Under the pieces are notes generated by a model. That model had not been told where the DNA came from, ran no database searches, and was given only the letters and a program-made list of their open reading frames with translations. The position numbers were made by a program, and so were the translations under genes. A stretch of DNA of 64,000 bases from Myripristis murdjan (taxonomy: Eukaryota; Chordata; Actinopteri; Holocentriformes; Holocentridae), in the NCBI RefSeq assembly GCF_902150065.1, contig NC_043986.1:25281390-25345389 (forward strand), read 5' to 3'. This document shows positions 1 to 11,196 of this stretch, one piece after another (within the stretch, counting starts at the first letter, position 1; every line of letters starts with the position of its first letter).

Positions 1-164
1 CCCACAGATACAAGTCAAAATCTTGTAGTAAGCCTTCACAGAGGAGTGGAAGCTGTTCTAGCTGCAAAGGGGGGACCAACACCTTATTAATCCTTATGGA
101 TTTATAAAAGCTCCAGTAGGTGTAATGTGTAGGTGGCCCAATACTTTTATCCAAATAGTATAGA
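1..164 (+). mobile_element. 3' end of a Tc1/mariner-like DNA transposon
   Basis: The first 90 bases read in frame 1 as the last 29 residues of a transposase, ending in EAVLAAKGGPTPY and a stop, which is the typical C-terminus of Tc1-like transposases. About 75 bases later comes CCCAATACTTTTATCCAAAT, which resembles the terminal inverted repeat of common fish Tc1-like elements, closing near a TA. The rest of the element lies outside the window. It is a relic; nothing here can tell whether the missing part is intact. Confidence 0.75.
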
Positions 165-1480
165 TATAAGGACATAGATGTAGATATAAATGTACTACAA
201 GTTCAGGCTTTATCTGTGTACAGATTGCACAGCAGGGCAGAAAGATGTTGCACACATCTGTGGGTTACGGTTGGGACCTACAGGAAGAAGCTGTTCTTGT
301 TACACAAGGCTCTGGTTTTGACAAACCTCAGCCTCTTAGCACAGGGGGGTTTTGTGAAGACTCTGTCTGGGGTGGAAAGAATTTTCCACCATCTCACTTG
401 CTTGATATAATTACACAGTTAAAAAAGTAGTTACTTTAAACAGCATTAAGAGGAAATCCAGCTGTGACAGTTAGTTTAAGCAAGGTTGGTCAGACTGATG
501 AGCTGCCTACTGAAATGTACCATCAATCATTCTGAGACATCGGACTGATACCATAATAAGACTCAGAAGATTTTTTTTTTTCAGCAGCTGTTCAGTGACA
601 TAAAATAACACCTGAGAGTTTTTTATGATGACATTTTGACTATGCATCCATCACATGCTACCTTCACAAACACCTTGTGTGTTCTCAGAGTTAATTGTCA
701 GAGGTTGTTTCAGTGAGTTTTTTGGTCTATACAGACTTCTAAATATGAAACTCCCAATACTTCCCCTTGCCCCCTCTACCCAATACACCCTGTCAGCAGC
801 CCCAGAGCACAGAGTGCCAGGTGCTCATGATCTGTCTCTAAAGGTCAGCTGAGGTCCAACAAGGTGAACGCTCACTGGTCATTACTGGCCTTGTGCGGGA
901 AGCATATGGGAGTAAAACCAGAAGGCTGTGACAAATGCAGTCATCACAACCTCACCATCTGAAAGAGACATGACTCATATCTGTTTGGTGATCATGATCA
1001 CAAACAAGATCATGTTCCCACTGACACTGCCTCTCTTGTGTAGAAGTAATAGTGATTGCTGAAGCGAGATGTTTGCTTGTTGTGGCAGTTTGAGTTTCCT
1101 GTGCATGACTGGTTTGGTGGGTTAACACAGAAGAGGTTTCAGTTTGAGTGAATAGATCATCTGATGTTAAATGAAACTTATCAATGCCTGTAAGATGGAT
1201 AATACACAGATATAATGTACAGTGGTAAGGACCCTTCAGAATGACAGGACTAAAGATACCCAATATTCCTTAAAAGCCTAAATGTTAAAGGAGGAACAGA
1301 AATATAAATAGTTGTGATCATTTCAAATTGTGTGGACAATTCTGTTGTATTTTAACACTCTGTACGGTTTATATGTATGCAAATAAAGACATTTATGTCT
1401 GACGGTGCCAAGGTTCAGGTCTTGTTCATGCTGGCTCAATGGAGAGGCTCCGATACTCTGAAATGGAACAAACTCTTTAT
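165..1480. other. gene-free stretch left of the receptor array
   Basis: No coding exon, RNA gene or clear repeat family was recognised. Short open frames here have no recognisable motifs. This is the distal 3' side of the first receptor gene. Confidence 0.5.
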
Positions 1481-1572
1481 GTTATTATTATTATTATTGT
1501 TGTTGTTGTTGTTACTACTACTACTACTACTACTACTAATAATAATAATAATAATAATAATAGTAATAAAAC

Positions 1573-1605
<33 letters not shown>
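1481..1605. repeat. compound trinucleotide microsatellite
   Basis: A run of TTA repeats passes into TTG, then ACT, then AAT and finally ATA repeats with few interruptions. The TTA/TTG half can pair with the AAT half, so the tract could form a hairpin. The long leucine, threonine or isoleucine open frames seen across it are by-products of the repeat. Confidence 0.9.
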
Positions 1606-1606
<1 letters not shown>

Positions 1607-1771
1607 GTCTTTATTCCCACAGTCCTTAAAAAGTGTGTTTTGATACAGAGTATACCACTATCAACACAATTAAATCTGAAATGTATGCTGATTAGCACAT
1701 ACGCTTAGAGTTGGACAAAATTACAAAAAATGAGAAAAACTACAAAATTACAAGAAAGGATTGGTGACAGT

Positions 1772-1777
1772 TTATTG
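1772..1777 (-). terminator. candidate poly(A) signal of receptor copy A
   Basis: On the minus strand AATAAA occurs about 110 bases after the stop codon of the first receptor gene, a plausible distance for a short 3' UTR. Coordinates are good to a few bases. No transcript evidence is available. Confidence 0.4.
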
Positions 1778-1889
1778 TTCACAGAGAAACCATAAGAGAC
1801 AATTATGAGAGAATTACTGCAAAAAAATGAGTGGGTGGTGCAACTGATGTATTGGGTTTCACAGAGGCTGACCTTAAATATGAATAAGG

Positions 1890-2891
1890 CTAAACATCAG
1901 TTTCCTTCACATGCTGTGGTGAGTTTGCACCAATGGAACATGTCTGTGGCTGATCAATGTCCGCATGACAAAACCGTCGAGCTCTCTGGAGCAGCTGTCT
2001 GAGCTGAAGGAGAGTATTTTCATTTCCATGGAGGTAAACCAAGGGGTTGAGGGCACTGTTCAGACACACAAGGCCACGGCTAATCTGACGAGCAACATAG
2101 ACTTCATTAAACCATTCACGGCACTGGCCCTGCTTCGATAAAACTCTTGATTTGAGGTTGAGGTTCTTGAATGTGTGATAGGGGATGTAACAAACAGAGA
2201 GAAGTATGATCAAAATGAGCAATAACTTCAAACTTCTTTGTTTTTGTACCTTGTCAATTCTCTGGATGGTGCACAGAACTACAGCCAAGTGTCCATAGCA
2301 GCCCAGAGTGATGAGGAATGGGATGCAGAATCCGGTGACGGTCCATCCAAGGCTGTACGTTAGATAATCCTCAACGTAGAGATCAGAGGTGGTATCAAAA
2401 CATTTGTCAGTTTTGTTTTCAGACGATTTGGCGAAGAACATGTCTGGTAGACTCTGAATGCTCACCAAGACCCAAACAATCACTGTGGTGACCACAGAGT
2501 GGGTGACAGATATCCTTCCCATCACTCTGATTGGGTGAACAATGGCCAGGTACCTGTACACACTTATACAGGTGAGGAATCCAATGCTGCCATATAAATT
2601 CAGGTTGAAGAAGAATCTTGTAATCTTGCAGAACACAGCTCCAAAGATCCATTTGCTTTTCAAAAAATGGTACACAACAAGAAATGGGAGCATGAGCAGA
2701 TACAAAATATCTGCAAGTCCGAGGTTGAGAACAAAAACATTGATGATCTTAAGTTTGTTCCAGTTCTGGAGCAAGGACTTCAGTCCCCAGGCATTAGCTA
2801 TCAGGCCAATGATGAACACTGAGATGTAAACAGCAGGCAGGAGCTGTCGAGCAAAGTCAAAGTTAATTTTTTCGCAGGAGACATTCATCAT
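1890..2891 (-). CDS. P2Y1-like nucleotide receptor, array copy A
   Basis: A 333-residue class A GPCR of the P2Y1 subfamily in one coding exon; family members respond to extracellular ADP/ATP at the plasma membrane through G proteins. Seven hydrophobic segments lie near residues 19-40, 50-73, 86-110, 130-150, 180-205, 222-243 and 268-288. Visible marks are the TM2 aspartate D61, the C88-C164 disulfide pair, YRY where P2Y1 has HRY, CYIPYHTFK in TM6 with the nucleotide-contacting His and Lys, QISRG in TM7 with the contacting Arg, and NPLVY. N3-V-S5 and N159-K-T are glycosylation sequons. The frame stays open 36 codons further upstream, but a 3' splice site AG lies 8 bases before this ATG in all five copies, so the upstream part is probably intron. 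The C-terminal tail differs from copies B-E. The exact receptor orthology is unresolved. Confidence 0.85.
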   Translation of the reverse strand: MMNVSCEKINFDFARQLLPAVYISVFIIGLIANAWGLKSLLQNWNKLKIINVFVLNLGLADILYLLMLPFLVVYHFLKSKWIFGAVFCKITRFFFNLNLYGSIGFLTCISVYRYLAIVHPIRVMGRISVTHSVVTTVIVWVLVSIQSLPDMFFAKSSENKTDKCFDTTSDLYVEDYLTYSLGWTVTGFCIPFLITLGCYGHLAVVLCTIQRIDKVQKQRSLKLLLILIILLSVCYIPYHTFKNLNLKSRVLSKQGQCREWFNEVYVARQISRGLVCLNSALNPLVYLHGNENTLLQLRQLLQRARRFCHADIDQPQTCSIGANSPQHVKETDV

Positions 2892-3585
2892 TCTGTCTTC
2901 TGGACCACAGGACATCAAAACCTTCAGCTCCCAGTGGATGAGTTCCTCTGTTTTGACCGGTGTATAAAAAGATTTCTTTGAAGAAAGTTTTGCTTCCACA
3001 TGCTATTCATATGTCTCATTACACCAACATATCATCCTTAAAATCAGTTGATGGGGTTCGCCCAGGAAATGACAAATGATCACAGTGTCTGCTAACTTTG
3101 ATGATTCATAAGATTTTTGTGTATTCTTGCACCTAGTTCCTGTTATTTATCCAAAAACACAAACTCAGCTTAACATAATTTAGCTCCACACACTCACCCT
3201 TTCACTGTTCCCTTTCCCTGTATATGTCGCAGTCACAGATTTTACTTCCTCATGACATCCTAAGTCCAAGGTTTCTCTCTAATTTCTAATTTGAGGAGAG
3301 AGTATTACCAAGTTCACAAACACTGACTGAGCTGTCTTAGTGCTTTAAGCTGAGCACAATACATATCCCTCCCCTTTAAGGCCTGGTAATGCCACAGTGA
3401 AGCAATATCTCAGGGTTGAATGTATCGTTTCGCATTCTCAGTGGTAGATCAAATTTTTCATTTTTTTCAGCAAACAAACAAAAGTGCATCATACTGAGCA
3501 ACGCTGCATGTTAAGGTGTTTCATTTCAAAGCAATTTCAGAGAGACAGGTTGTCCCCCAGTTTGCACCTCATGCCACTGACTGCA

Positions 3586-4563
3586 TGGAATCAGATTTGT
3601 GCCAAAAGAATCAAACAAAACTTCTTCAGTATCAAGCAAAAACACAAATTTGAGAGAGTGAGAAAAAAAACACTGAAGCAAAAAAAAAAAAAAAAAAAAA
3701 AATGTCATCTCAATAGCAAACTTTCAACTTTTCACCCCACTGGCTACTGAGTTTTTGATTGACAGCTCAGTGTCCTGGACGCTGCTCAGTGCAGCAAGCG
3801 CAAGTTTCTCTGTTGGTGGACTGGACAAGCTAAACAGTGGCACTGGACCTTCACCATCGATCTTCACTGCATTCCTAAGAGATTAATAAAGTGTTCCATG
3901 TATAAAAGTTCAAATTCCCATGCAACTCTAAAAACATTAATTTAACACTCCAAAAATGTTAAATTAATTGGACTTTTGCTCTCTTTCCCCCTTGAAATTC
4001 AAATAACATCTAACATTATATTTTTAATTACACAAGCTGCTGGGTCAAAGCTCATTTTGATCAAAATGCCTTCTGTGACAGAATTAGCATTTTAGGATCA
4101 TCTAATCTGTTTTATGGACATTAAGGTTACTTTGTGATGACATGGCAATGTATGTGCTTGCATTAACTGTCACTCAAAAACTCAGCAGCCAATGGGGACA
4201 CACCCCTGAAAAAAACCCGCCCACAAGAGACATTTGTGCCAGAATTGCAAACAAAAATTCAGGCAGCACAAAGGAGAGAGCTGGCAGCAAAACCACAGAG
4301 CACAGAGGAAAGGCAAAAGTCTGATCAGAGAGGAAGAAGCAGGGGGAGCTATAAAATAAAGGATGTACTTTCAAAAACATAAAAGGACAAATAATTTGCT
4401 TGAATACACAAATAATTTGTTTTGCAAATTATATATAAATAATTTGTTTACTTTTGAGATGACATTTTTTTGCTTCAGTGTTTTTTTTTCTCTCCCAAAT
4501 TTGTGTTTTTGCTGGATACTGAGGACGTTTTGTTTGATCTTTTTTTGCACAAATCAGATTCCA
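3586..4563. repeat. imperfect inverted repeat in receptor spacer, unit 1
   Basis: Arms 3586-3720 and 4446-4563 are reverse complements along their length, from TGGAATC at the outer edge through ACACAAATTTG and AACACTGAAGC to ATGTCATCTCAA at the inner edge. The left arm is longer because of an A-run of about 24 bases. About 725 bases separate the arms. It is either a long-TIR element or two head-to-head insertions of one short element; no transposase is present. Confidence 0.75.
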
Positions 4564-5913
4564 CAGATGTTGCCTTCCAATTTTCCAATTAACTGAAAGT
4601 TATGAACAAATTTGCATGAAATTTTCCAGAAAGGCTGGTTATTGGGCAAGGACAAAACTAGTTCACTCTTCACTGATTGGTTAAAGGGAGCTGGAGCCGA
4701 TCAGTGTAACTGGCCACAGCCCCATAGTGGTAGCAGAGGTATGTGCTTTTCTGAGTGTTTCCTAGTTTCACATTGAGATAATGCATGGACTTGCATATCC
4801 TGGTTATGATCGGGTTTTTGAAGTATCTCATTTTTGTCTTTGTGCATGTAAACATCATATCCTGATTTCAGAAGCCTTTATCCTGCTATGCAGAAACCCA
4901 GTTATTTTAGCTGGAGTGCTCTGAAATAAACTGGGCTACTGTTGCATGTATACATCTTATTCCGGTGTGTAATTACTGCCAACTACCTGTGCAGGCACAG
5001 CAGCAGTCACAGCATGACACTCATCAAAGTGGAGGTTTAATATTGTAACTTGCCATGTAACCACCAAGACTTGCAGTCCTCAGGCAACCTGGGCATTTTA
5101 GTCCCAGCTACAAGTCAACCAGGTGCCTCCCCCCCAAGCCCGCTGTAAACCAAAATGGTCCCATTTCCAACAGCCGCAGTCAAATTCATTTATGGTTAAC
5201 AGTTAAAGAGGAATATCAGACTGATGATTTCAAAATTGCCGGTTTGTGTTGTAAACATCACAGGCGCCTGTGCATGCAAGATTTGTATTAGCTAATGTGT
5301 TATATCTAACACCGTCTGTCTGACAGCTCTGATGTGTGGGTTTGCAGTGGCATTTGGGTTTCACCTATTCTATAAATATCCAGTGAGGTGTGGAAAAAGG
5401 AAAATGAAGACACTAATAACTTTTTGTGATACTAGAAGAATTCTGAAAGCAGATGTGATATATTAGACTATGTATGAATGGAAAAAATCACTCGGTGTCA
5501 AAGGGAATACTGTAAATGTAAATAATATAAGGTTTTTGCTGTTTTGTGGGGGATTTAAACCATTTAATTTTGTAATATTGTTGCAGAATATAGCAAGAGA
5601 TGTGAAATAGTCATGGGCAGTTGTTACAGCTTGTGAAGCTCTTATAACCTTGCACCCTGTTTAGGTGTGTATGATGTCTGCTAACAGTCCTACACCTCTA
5701 TCTCAATTCCAGCACATGCATTTTGTTAGTGCTCAATGTGCCTGATATTCTCTCCACAAAACCGTCTGAAAGATCACAGTGACACAGTGCACACATGTGC
5801 TTTCACACATTGTAACACAGTGTAATAAATGTATTATTGCTGCAAAAGGCAATGTGTCATTGTTACTGATATACTGTACATTACTAAGTCATAGGGAATA
5901 GAAGATGGGGGAG

Positions 5914-6933
5914 TTAAGAAAGTGAATGCAAACCATGCTCAGTCTCATTCGCAAGCTGTGGTAAGTTTACTTCAATAGAACTTGACTGTGGCTGATCAAC
6001 GTCCGCATGACAACACCGCCGAGCTCTCTGGAGCAGCTGTCTGAGCTGAAGGAGAGTATTTTCCTTTCCATGGAGGTAAACCAAGGGGTTGATGGCACTG
6101 TTCAGACACACAAGGCCACGACTTATCTGATAAGCAATGTAGACTTCATTAGACCATTCACGGCACTGGCCCTGCTTCAATAAAACTCTTGATTTGAGGT
6201 TGAGGTTCTTGAAAGTGTGATAGGGGATGTAACAAACAGAGAGAAGTATGATCAAAATGAGCAACAACTTCAAACTTCTTTGTTTTTGTACCTTGTCAAT
6301 TCTCTGGATGGTGCACAGAACTACAGCCAAGTGTCCATAGCAGCCCAGAGTGATGAGGAATGGAATGCAGAATCCGGTGACGGTCCATCCAAGGCTATAC
6401 TTCATGTAATCCTCAACGTAGAGCTGGGAGGTGGTATCAAAACATTTGTCAGTTTTGTTTTCATACGATTTGGCAAAGAACATGTCTGGTAGACTCTGAA
6501 TGCTCACCAAGACCCAAACAATCACTGTGGTGACCACAGAGTGGGTGACAGATATTCTTCCGATCACTCTGATTGGGTGAACAATGGCCAGGTACCTGTA
6601 CACACTTATACAGGTGAGGAATCCAATGCTGCCATATAAATTCAGGTTGAAGAAGAATCTTGTAATCTTGCAGAACACAGCTCCAAAGATCCATTTGCTT
6701 TTCAAAAAATAGTACACAACAAGAAATGGGAGCATGAGCAGATACAAAATATCTGCAAGTCCAAGGTTGAGAACAAAAACATTGATGATCTTAAGTTTGT
6801 TCCAGTTCTGGAGCAAGGACTTCAGTCCCCAGGCATTAGCTATCAGGCCAGTGATGAACACTGAGATGTAAACAGCAGGCAGGAGCTGTCGAGCAAAGTC
6901 AAAGTTAATTTTTTCGCAGGAGACATTCATCAT
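5914..6933 (-). CDS. P2Y1-like nucleotide receptor, array copy B
   Basis: A 339-residue P2Y1-subfamily GPCR in one coding exon, apparently identical in sequence to copy C. The same landmarks are present as in copy A: D61, C88/C164, R92 in TM3, YRY, TM6 His and Lys, TM7 Arg, and NPLVY. It differs from copies A, D and E at the start of TM5, reading YMKYS rather than YLTYS. The tail ends in NETEHGLHSLS, shared with C and D. The start is set by homology with D and E and by the conserved AG 8 bases upstream; an in-frame extension of 43 codons upstream is judged intronic. No break is visible, so the gene looks functional unless this unit is an assembly copy of unit 2. Confidence 0.83.
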   Translation of the reverse strand: MMNVSCEKINFDFARQLLPAVYISVFITGLIANAWGLKSLLQNWNKLKIINVFVLNLGLADILYLLMLPFLVVYYFLKSKWIFGAVFCKITRFFFNLNLYGSIGFLTCISVYRYLAIVHPIRVIGRISVTHSVVTTVIVWVLVSIQSLPDMFFAKSYENKTDKCFDTTSQLYVEDYMKYSLGWTVTGFCIPFLITLGCYGHLAVVLCTIQRIDKVQKQRSLKLLLILIILLSVCYIPYHTFKNLNLKSRVLLKQGQCREWSNEVYIAYQISRGLVCLNSAINPLVYLHGKENTLLQLRQLLQRARRCCHADVDQPQSSSIEVNLPQLANETEHGLHSLS

Positions 6934-7628
6934 TCTGTCTTCTGGACAGCAGGACATCAAAACCTTCAGTTCCCAGTGGATGAGTTCCTCTGTTTTGACC
7001 GGTGTATAAAATGATTTCTTTGAAGAAAGTTTTTGCTTCCACATGCTATTCATATGTCTCATTACACCAACATATCATCCTTAAAATCAGTTGATGGGGT
7101 TCGCCCAGGAAATGACAAATGATCACAGTGTCTGCTAACTTTGATGATTCATGAGATTTTTGTGTATTCTTGCACCTAGTTCCTGTTATTTATCCAAAAA
7201 CACAAACTCAGCTTAACATAATTTAGCTCCACACACTCACCCTTTCACTGTTCCCTTTCCCTGTATATGTCGCAGTCACAGATTTTACTTCCTCATGACA
7301 TCCTAAGTCCAAGGTTTCTCTCTAATTTCTAATTTGAGGAGAGAGTATTACCAAGTTCACAAACACTGACTGAGCTGTCTTAGTGCTTTAAGCTGAGCAC
7401 AATACATATCCCTCCCCTTTAAGGCCTGGTAATGCCACAGTGAAGCAATATCTCAGGGTTGAATGTATCGTTTCGCATTCTCAGTGGTAGATCAAATTTT
7501 TCATTTTTTTCAGCAAACAAACAAAAGTGCATCATACTGAGCAACGCTGCATGTTAAGGTGTTTCATTTCAAAGCAATTTCAGAGAGACAGGTTGTCCCC
7601 CAGTTTGCACCTCATGCCACTGACTGCA

Positions 7629-8606
7629 TGGAATCAGATTTGTGCCAAAAGAATCAAACAAAACTTCTTCAGTATCAAGCAAAAACACAAATTTGAGAGA
7701 GTGAGAAAAAAAACACTGAAGCAAAAAAAAAAAAAAAAAAAAAAATGTCATCTCAATAGCAAACTTTCAACTTTTCACCCCACTGGCTACTGAGTTTTTG
7801 ATTGACAGCTCAGTGTCCTGGACGCTGCTCAGTGCAGCAAGCGCAAGTTTCTCTGTTGGTGGACTGGACAAGCTAAACAGTGGCACTGGACCTTCACCAT
7901 CGATCTTCACTGCATTCCTAAGAGATTAATAAAGTGTTCCATGTATAAAAGTTCAAATTCCCATGCAACTCTAAAAACATTAATTTAACACTCCAAAAAT
8001 GTTAAATTAATTGGACTTTTGCTCTCTTTCCCCCTTGAAATTCAAATAACATCTAACATTATATTTTTAATTACACAAGCTGCTGGGTCAAAGCTCATTT
8101 TGATCAAAATGCCTTCTGTGACAGAATTAGCATTTTAGGATCATCTAATCTGTTTTATGGACATTAAGGTTACTTTGTGATGACATGGCAATGTATGTGC
8201 TTGCATTAACTGTCACTCAAAAACTCAGCAGCCAATGGGGACACACCCCTGAAAAAAACCCGCCCACAAGAGACATTTGTGCCAGAATTGCAAACAAAAA
8301 TTCAGGCAGCACAAAGGAGAGAGCTGGCAGCAAAACCACAGAGCACAGAGGAAAGGCAAAAGTCTGATCAGAGAGGAAGAAGCAGGGGGAGCTATAAAAT
8401 AAAGGATGTACTTTCAAAAACATAAAAGGACAAATAATTTGCTTGAATACACAAATAATTTGTTTTGCAAATTATATATAAATAATTTGTTTACTTTTGA
8501 GATGACATTTTTTTGCTTCAGTGTTTTTTTTTCTCTCCCAAATTTGTGTTTTTGCTGGATACTGAGGACGTTTTGTTTGATCTTTTTTTGCACAAATCAG
8601 ATTCCA
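7629..8606. repeat. inverted repeat in receptor spacer, unit 2
   Basis: Exact counterpart of the unit 1 inverted repeat, shifted by 4043 bases, with arms 7629-7763 and 8489-8606. Confidence 0.75.
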
Positions 8607-9956
8607 CAGATGTTGCCTTCCAATTTTCCAATTAACTGAAAGTTATGAACAAATTTGCATGAAATTTTCCAGAAAGGCTGGTTATTGGGCAAGGACAAAA
8701 CTAGTTCACTCTTCACTGATTGGTTAAAGGGAGCTGGAGCCGATCAGTGTAACTGGCCACAGCCCCATAGTGGTAGCAGAGGTATGTGCTTTTCTGAGTG
8801 TTTCCTAGTTTCACATTGAGATAATGCATGGACTTGCATATCCTGGTTATGATCGGGTTTTTGAAGTATCTCATTTTTGTCTTTGTGCATGTAAACATCA
8901 TATCCTGATTTCAGAAGCCTTTATCCTGCTATGCAGAAACCCAGTTATTTTAGCTGGAGTGCTCTGAAATAAACTGGGCTACTGTTGCATGTATACATCT
9001 TATTCCGGTGTGTAATTACTGCCAACTACCTGTGCAGGCACAGCAGCAGTCACAGCATGACACTCATCAAAGTGGAGGTTTAATATTGTAACTTGCCATG
9101 TAACCACCAAGACTTGCAGTCCTCAGGCAACCTGGGCATTTTAGTCCCAGCTACAAGTCAACCAGGTGCCTCCCCCCCAAGCCCGCTGTAAACCAAAATG
9201 GTCCCATTTCCAACAGCCGCAGTCAAATTCATTTATGGTTAACAGTTAAAGAGGAATATCAGACTGATGATTTCAAAATTGCCGGTTTGTGTTGTAAACA
9301 TCACAGGCGCCTGTGCATGCAAGATTTGTATTAGCTAATGTGTTATATCTAACACCGTCTGTCTGACAGCTCTGATGTGTGGGTTTGCAGTGGCATTTGG
9401 GTTTCACCTATTCTATAAATATCCAGTGAGGTGTGGAAAAAGGAAAATGAAGACACTAATAACTTTTTGTGATACTAGAAGAATTCTGAAAGCAGATGTG
9501 ATATATTAGACTATGTATGAATGGAAAAAATCACTCGGTGTCAAAGGGAATACTGTAAATGTAAATAATATAAGGTTTTTGCTGTTTTGTGGGGGATTTA
9601 AACCATTTAATTTTGTAATATTGTTGCAGAATATAGCAAGAGATGTGAAATAGTCATGGGCAGTTGTTACAGCTTGTGAAGCTCTTATAACCTTGCACCC
9701 TGTTTAGGTGTGTATGATGTCTGCTAACAGTCCTACACCTCTATCTCAATTCCAGCACATGCATTTTGTTAGTGCTCAATGTGCCTGATATTCTCTCCAC
9801 AAAACCGTCTGAAAGATCACAGTGACACAGTGCACACATGTGCTTTCACACATTGTAACACAGTGTAATAAATGTATTATTGCTGCAAAAGGCAATGTGT
9901 CATTGTTACTGATATACTGTACATTACTAAGTCATAGGGAATAGAAGATGGGGGAG

Positions 9957-10976
9957 TTAAGAAAGTGAATGCAAACCATGCTCAGTCTCATTCGCAAGCT
10001 GTGGTAAGTTTACTTCAATAGAACTTGACTGTGGCTGATCAACGTCCGCATGACAACACCGCCGAGCTCTCTGGAGCAGCTGTCTGAGCTGAAGGAGAGT
10101 ATTTTCCTTTCCATGGAGGTAAACCAAGGGGTTGATGGCACTGTTCAGACACACAAGGCCACGACTTATCTGATAAGCAATGTAGACTTCATTAGACCAT
10201 TCACGGCACTGGCCCTGCTTCAATAAAACTCTTGATTTGAGGTTGAGGTTCTTGAAAGTGTGATAGGGGATGTAACAAACAGAGAGAAGTATGATCAAAA
10301 TGAGCAACAACTTCAAACTTCTTTGTTTTTGTACCTTGTCAATTCTCTGGATGGTGCACAGAACTACAGCCAAGTGTCCATAGCAGCCCAGAGTGATGAG
10401 GAATGGAATGCAGAATCCGGTGACGGTCCATCCAAGGCTATACTTCATGTAATCCTCAACGTAGAGCTGGGAGGTGGTATCAAAACATTTGTCAGTTTTG
10501 TTTTCATACGATTTGGCAAAGAACATGTCTGGTAGACTCTGAATGCTCACCAAGACCCAAACAATCACTGTGGTGACCACAGAGTGGGTGACAGATATTC
10601 TTCCGATCACTCTGATTGGGTGAACAATGGCCAGGTACCTGTACACACTTATACAGGTGAGGAATCCAATGCTGCCATATAAATTCAGGTTGAAGAAGAA
10701 TCTTGTAATCTTGCAGAACACAGCTCCAAAGATCCATTTGCTTTTCAAAAAATAGTACACAACAAGAAATGGGAGCATGAGCAGATACAAAATATCTGCA
10801 AGTCCAAGGTTGAGAACAAAAACATTGATGATCTTAAGTTTGTTCCAGTTCTGGAGCAAGGACTTCAGTCCCCAGGCATTAGCTATCAGGCCAGTGATGA
10901 ACACTGAGATGTAAACAGCAGGCAGGAGCTGTCGAGCAAAGTCAAAGTTAATTTTTTCGCAGGAGACATTCATCAT
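9957..10976 (-). CDS. P2Y1-like nucleotide receptor, array copy C
   Basis: A 339-residue P2Y1-subfamily GPCR in one coding exon, identical in translation to copy B. All seven membrane segments and the nucleotide-contact positions (TM3 Arg, TM6 His/Lys, TM7 Arg) are intact. The start codon is the first of two adjacent ATGs, 8 bases after a conserved AG acceptor. Because coding and flanking DNA match copy B base for base as far as I can compare, the two cannot have diverged measurably in function; their significance would be gene dosage, if both are real. Confidence 0.83.
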   Translation of the reverse strand: MMNVSCEKINFDFARQLLPAVYISVFITGLIANAWGLKSLLQNWNKLKIINVFVLNLGLADILYLLMLPFLVVYYFLKSKWIFGAVFCKITRFFFNLNLYGSIGFLTCISVYRYLAIVHPIRVIGRISVTHSVVTTVIVWVLVSIQSLPDMFFAKSYENKTDKCFDTTSQLYVEDYMKYSLGWTVTGFCIPFLITLGCYGHLAVVLCTIQRIDKVQKQRSLKLLLILIILLSVCYIPYHTFKNLNLKSRVLLKQGQCREWSNEVYIAYQISRGLVCLNSAINPLVYLHGKENTLLQLRQLLQRARRCCHADVDQPQSSSIEVNLPQLANETEHGLHSLS

Positions 10977-11196
10977 TCTGTCTTCTGGACAGCAGGACAT
11001 CAAAACCTTCAGTTCCCAGTGGATGAGTTCCTCTGTTTTGACCGGTGTATAAAATGATTTCTTTGAAGAAAGTTTTTGCTTCCACATGCTATTCATATGT
11101 CTCATTACACCAACATATCATCCTTAAAATCAGTTGATGGGGTTCGCCCAGGAAATGACAAATGATCACAGTGTCTGCTAACTTTGATGATTCATG

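Larger units (their letters stand above)
3111..7153. repeat. tandem unit 1 (4043 bp): spacer plus receptor copy B
   Basis: Positions 3111-7247 appear identical to 7154-11290 with a period of 4043, so the shared run is about 4137 bases. The first mismatches I found are at 3110 versus 7153 (A/G) on one side and 7248 versus 11291 (C/A) on the other. Even a run of about 24 adenines near 3680-3702 keeps its length. The unit carries the 3' flank and coding exon of copy B and the region upstream of copy A. A very recent duplication, gene conversion or an assembly duplication would all give this pattern. Confidence 0.85.
7154..11196. repeat. tandem unit 2 (4043 bp): spacer plus receptor copy C
   Basis: This is the second near-perfect copy of the spacer-plus-receptor unit. 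It also contains the inverted repeat described in unit 1. Beyond 11291 the sequence passes into unit 3, which shows scattered substitutions and small indels relative to units 1 and 2. Confidence 0.85.

Noticed and set aside
1377-1708. Long leucine, isoleucine or threonine open frames
   Set aside because: They are translations of the trinucleotide microsatellite.
2542-2829. Open frames antisense to the receptors, repeated in each copy
   Set aside because: They are mirror frames of conserved transmembrane coding sequence, differ between copies where the receptor is conserved, and match no known protein.
2892-2999. Upstream in-frame extension of receptor copy A (and the equivalents at 6934-7062 and 10977-11105)
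   Set aside because: Copies D and E have no counterpart, a conserved AG acceptor interrupts it 8 bases before the common ATG, and copy A carries a one-base difference within it. It is best read as intron.
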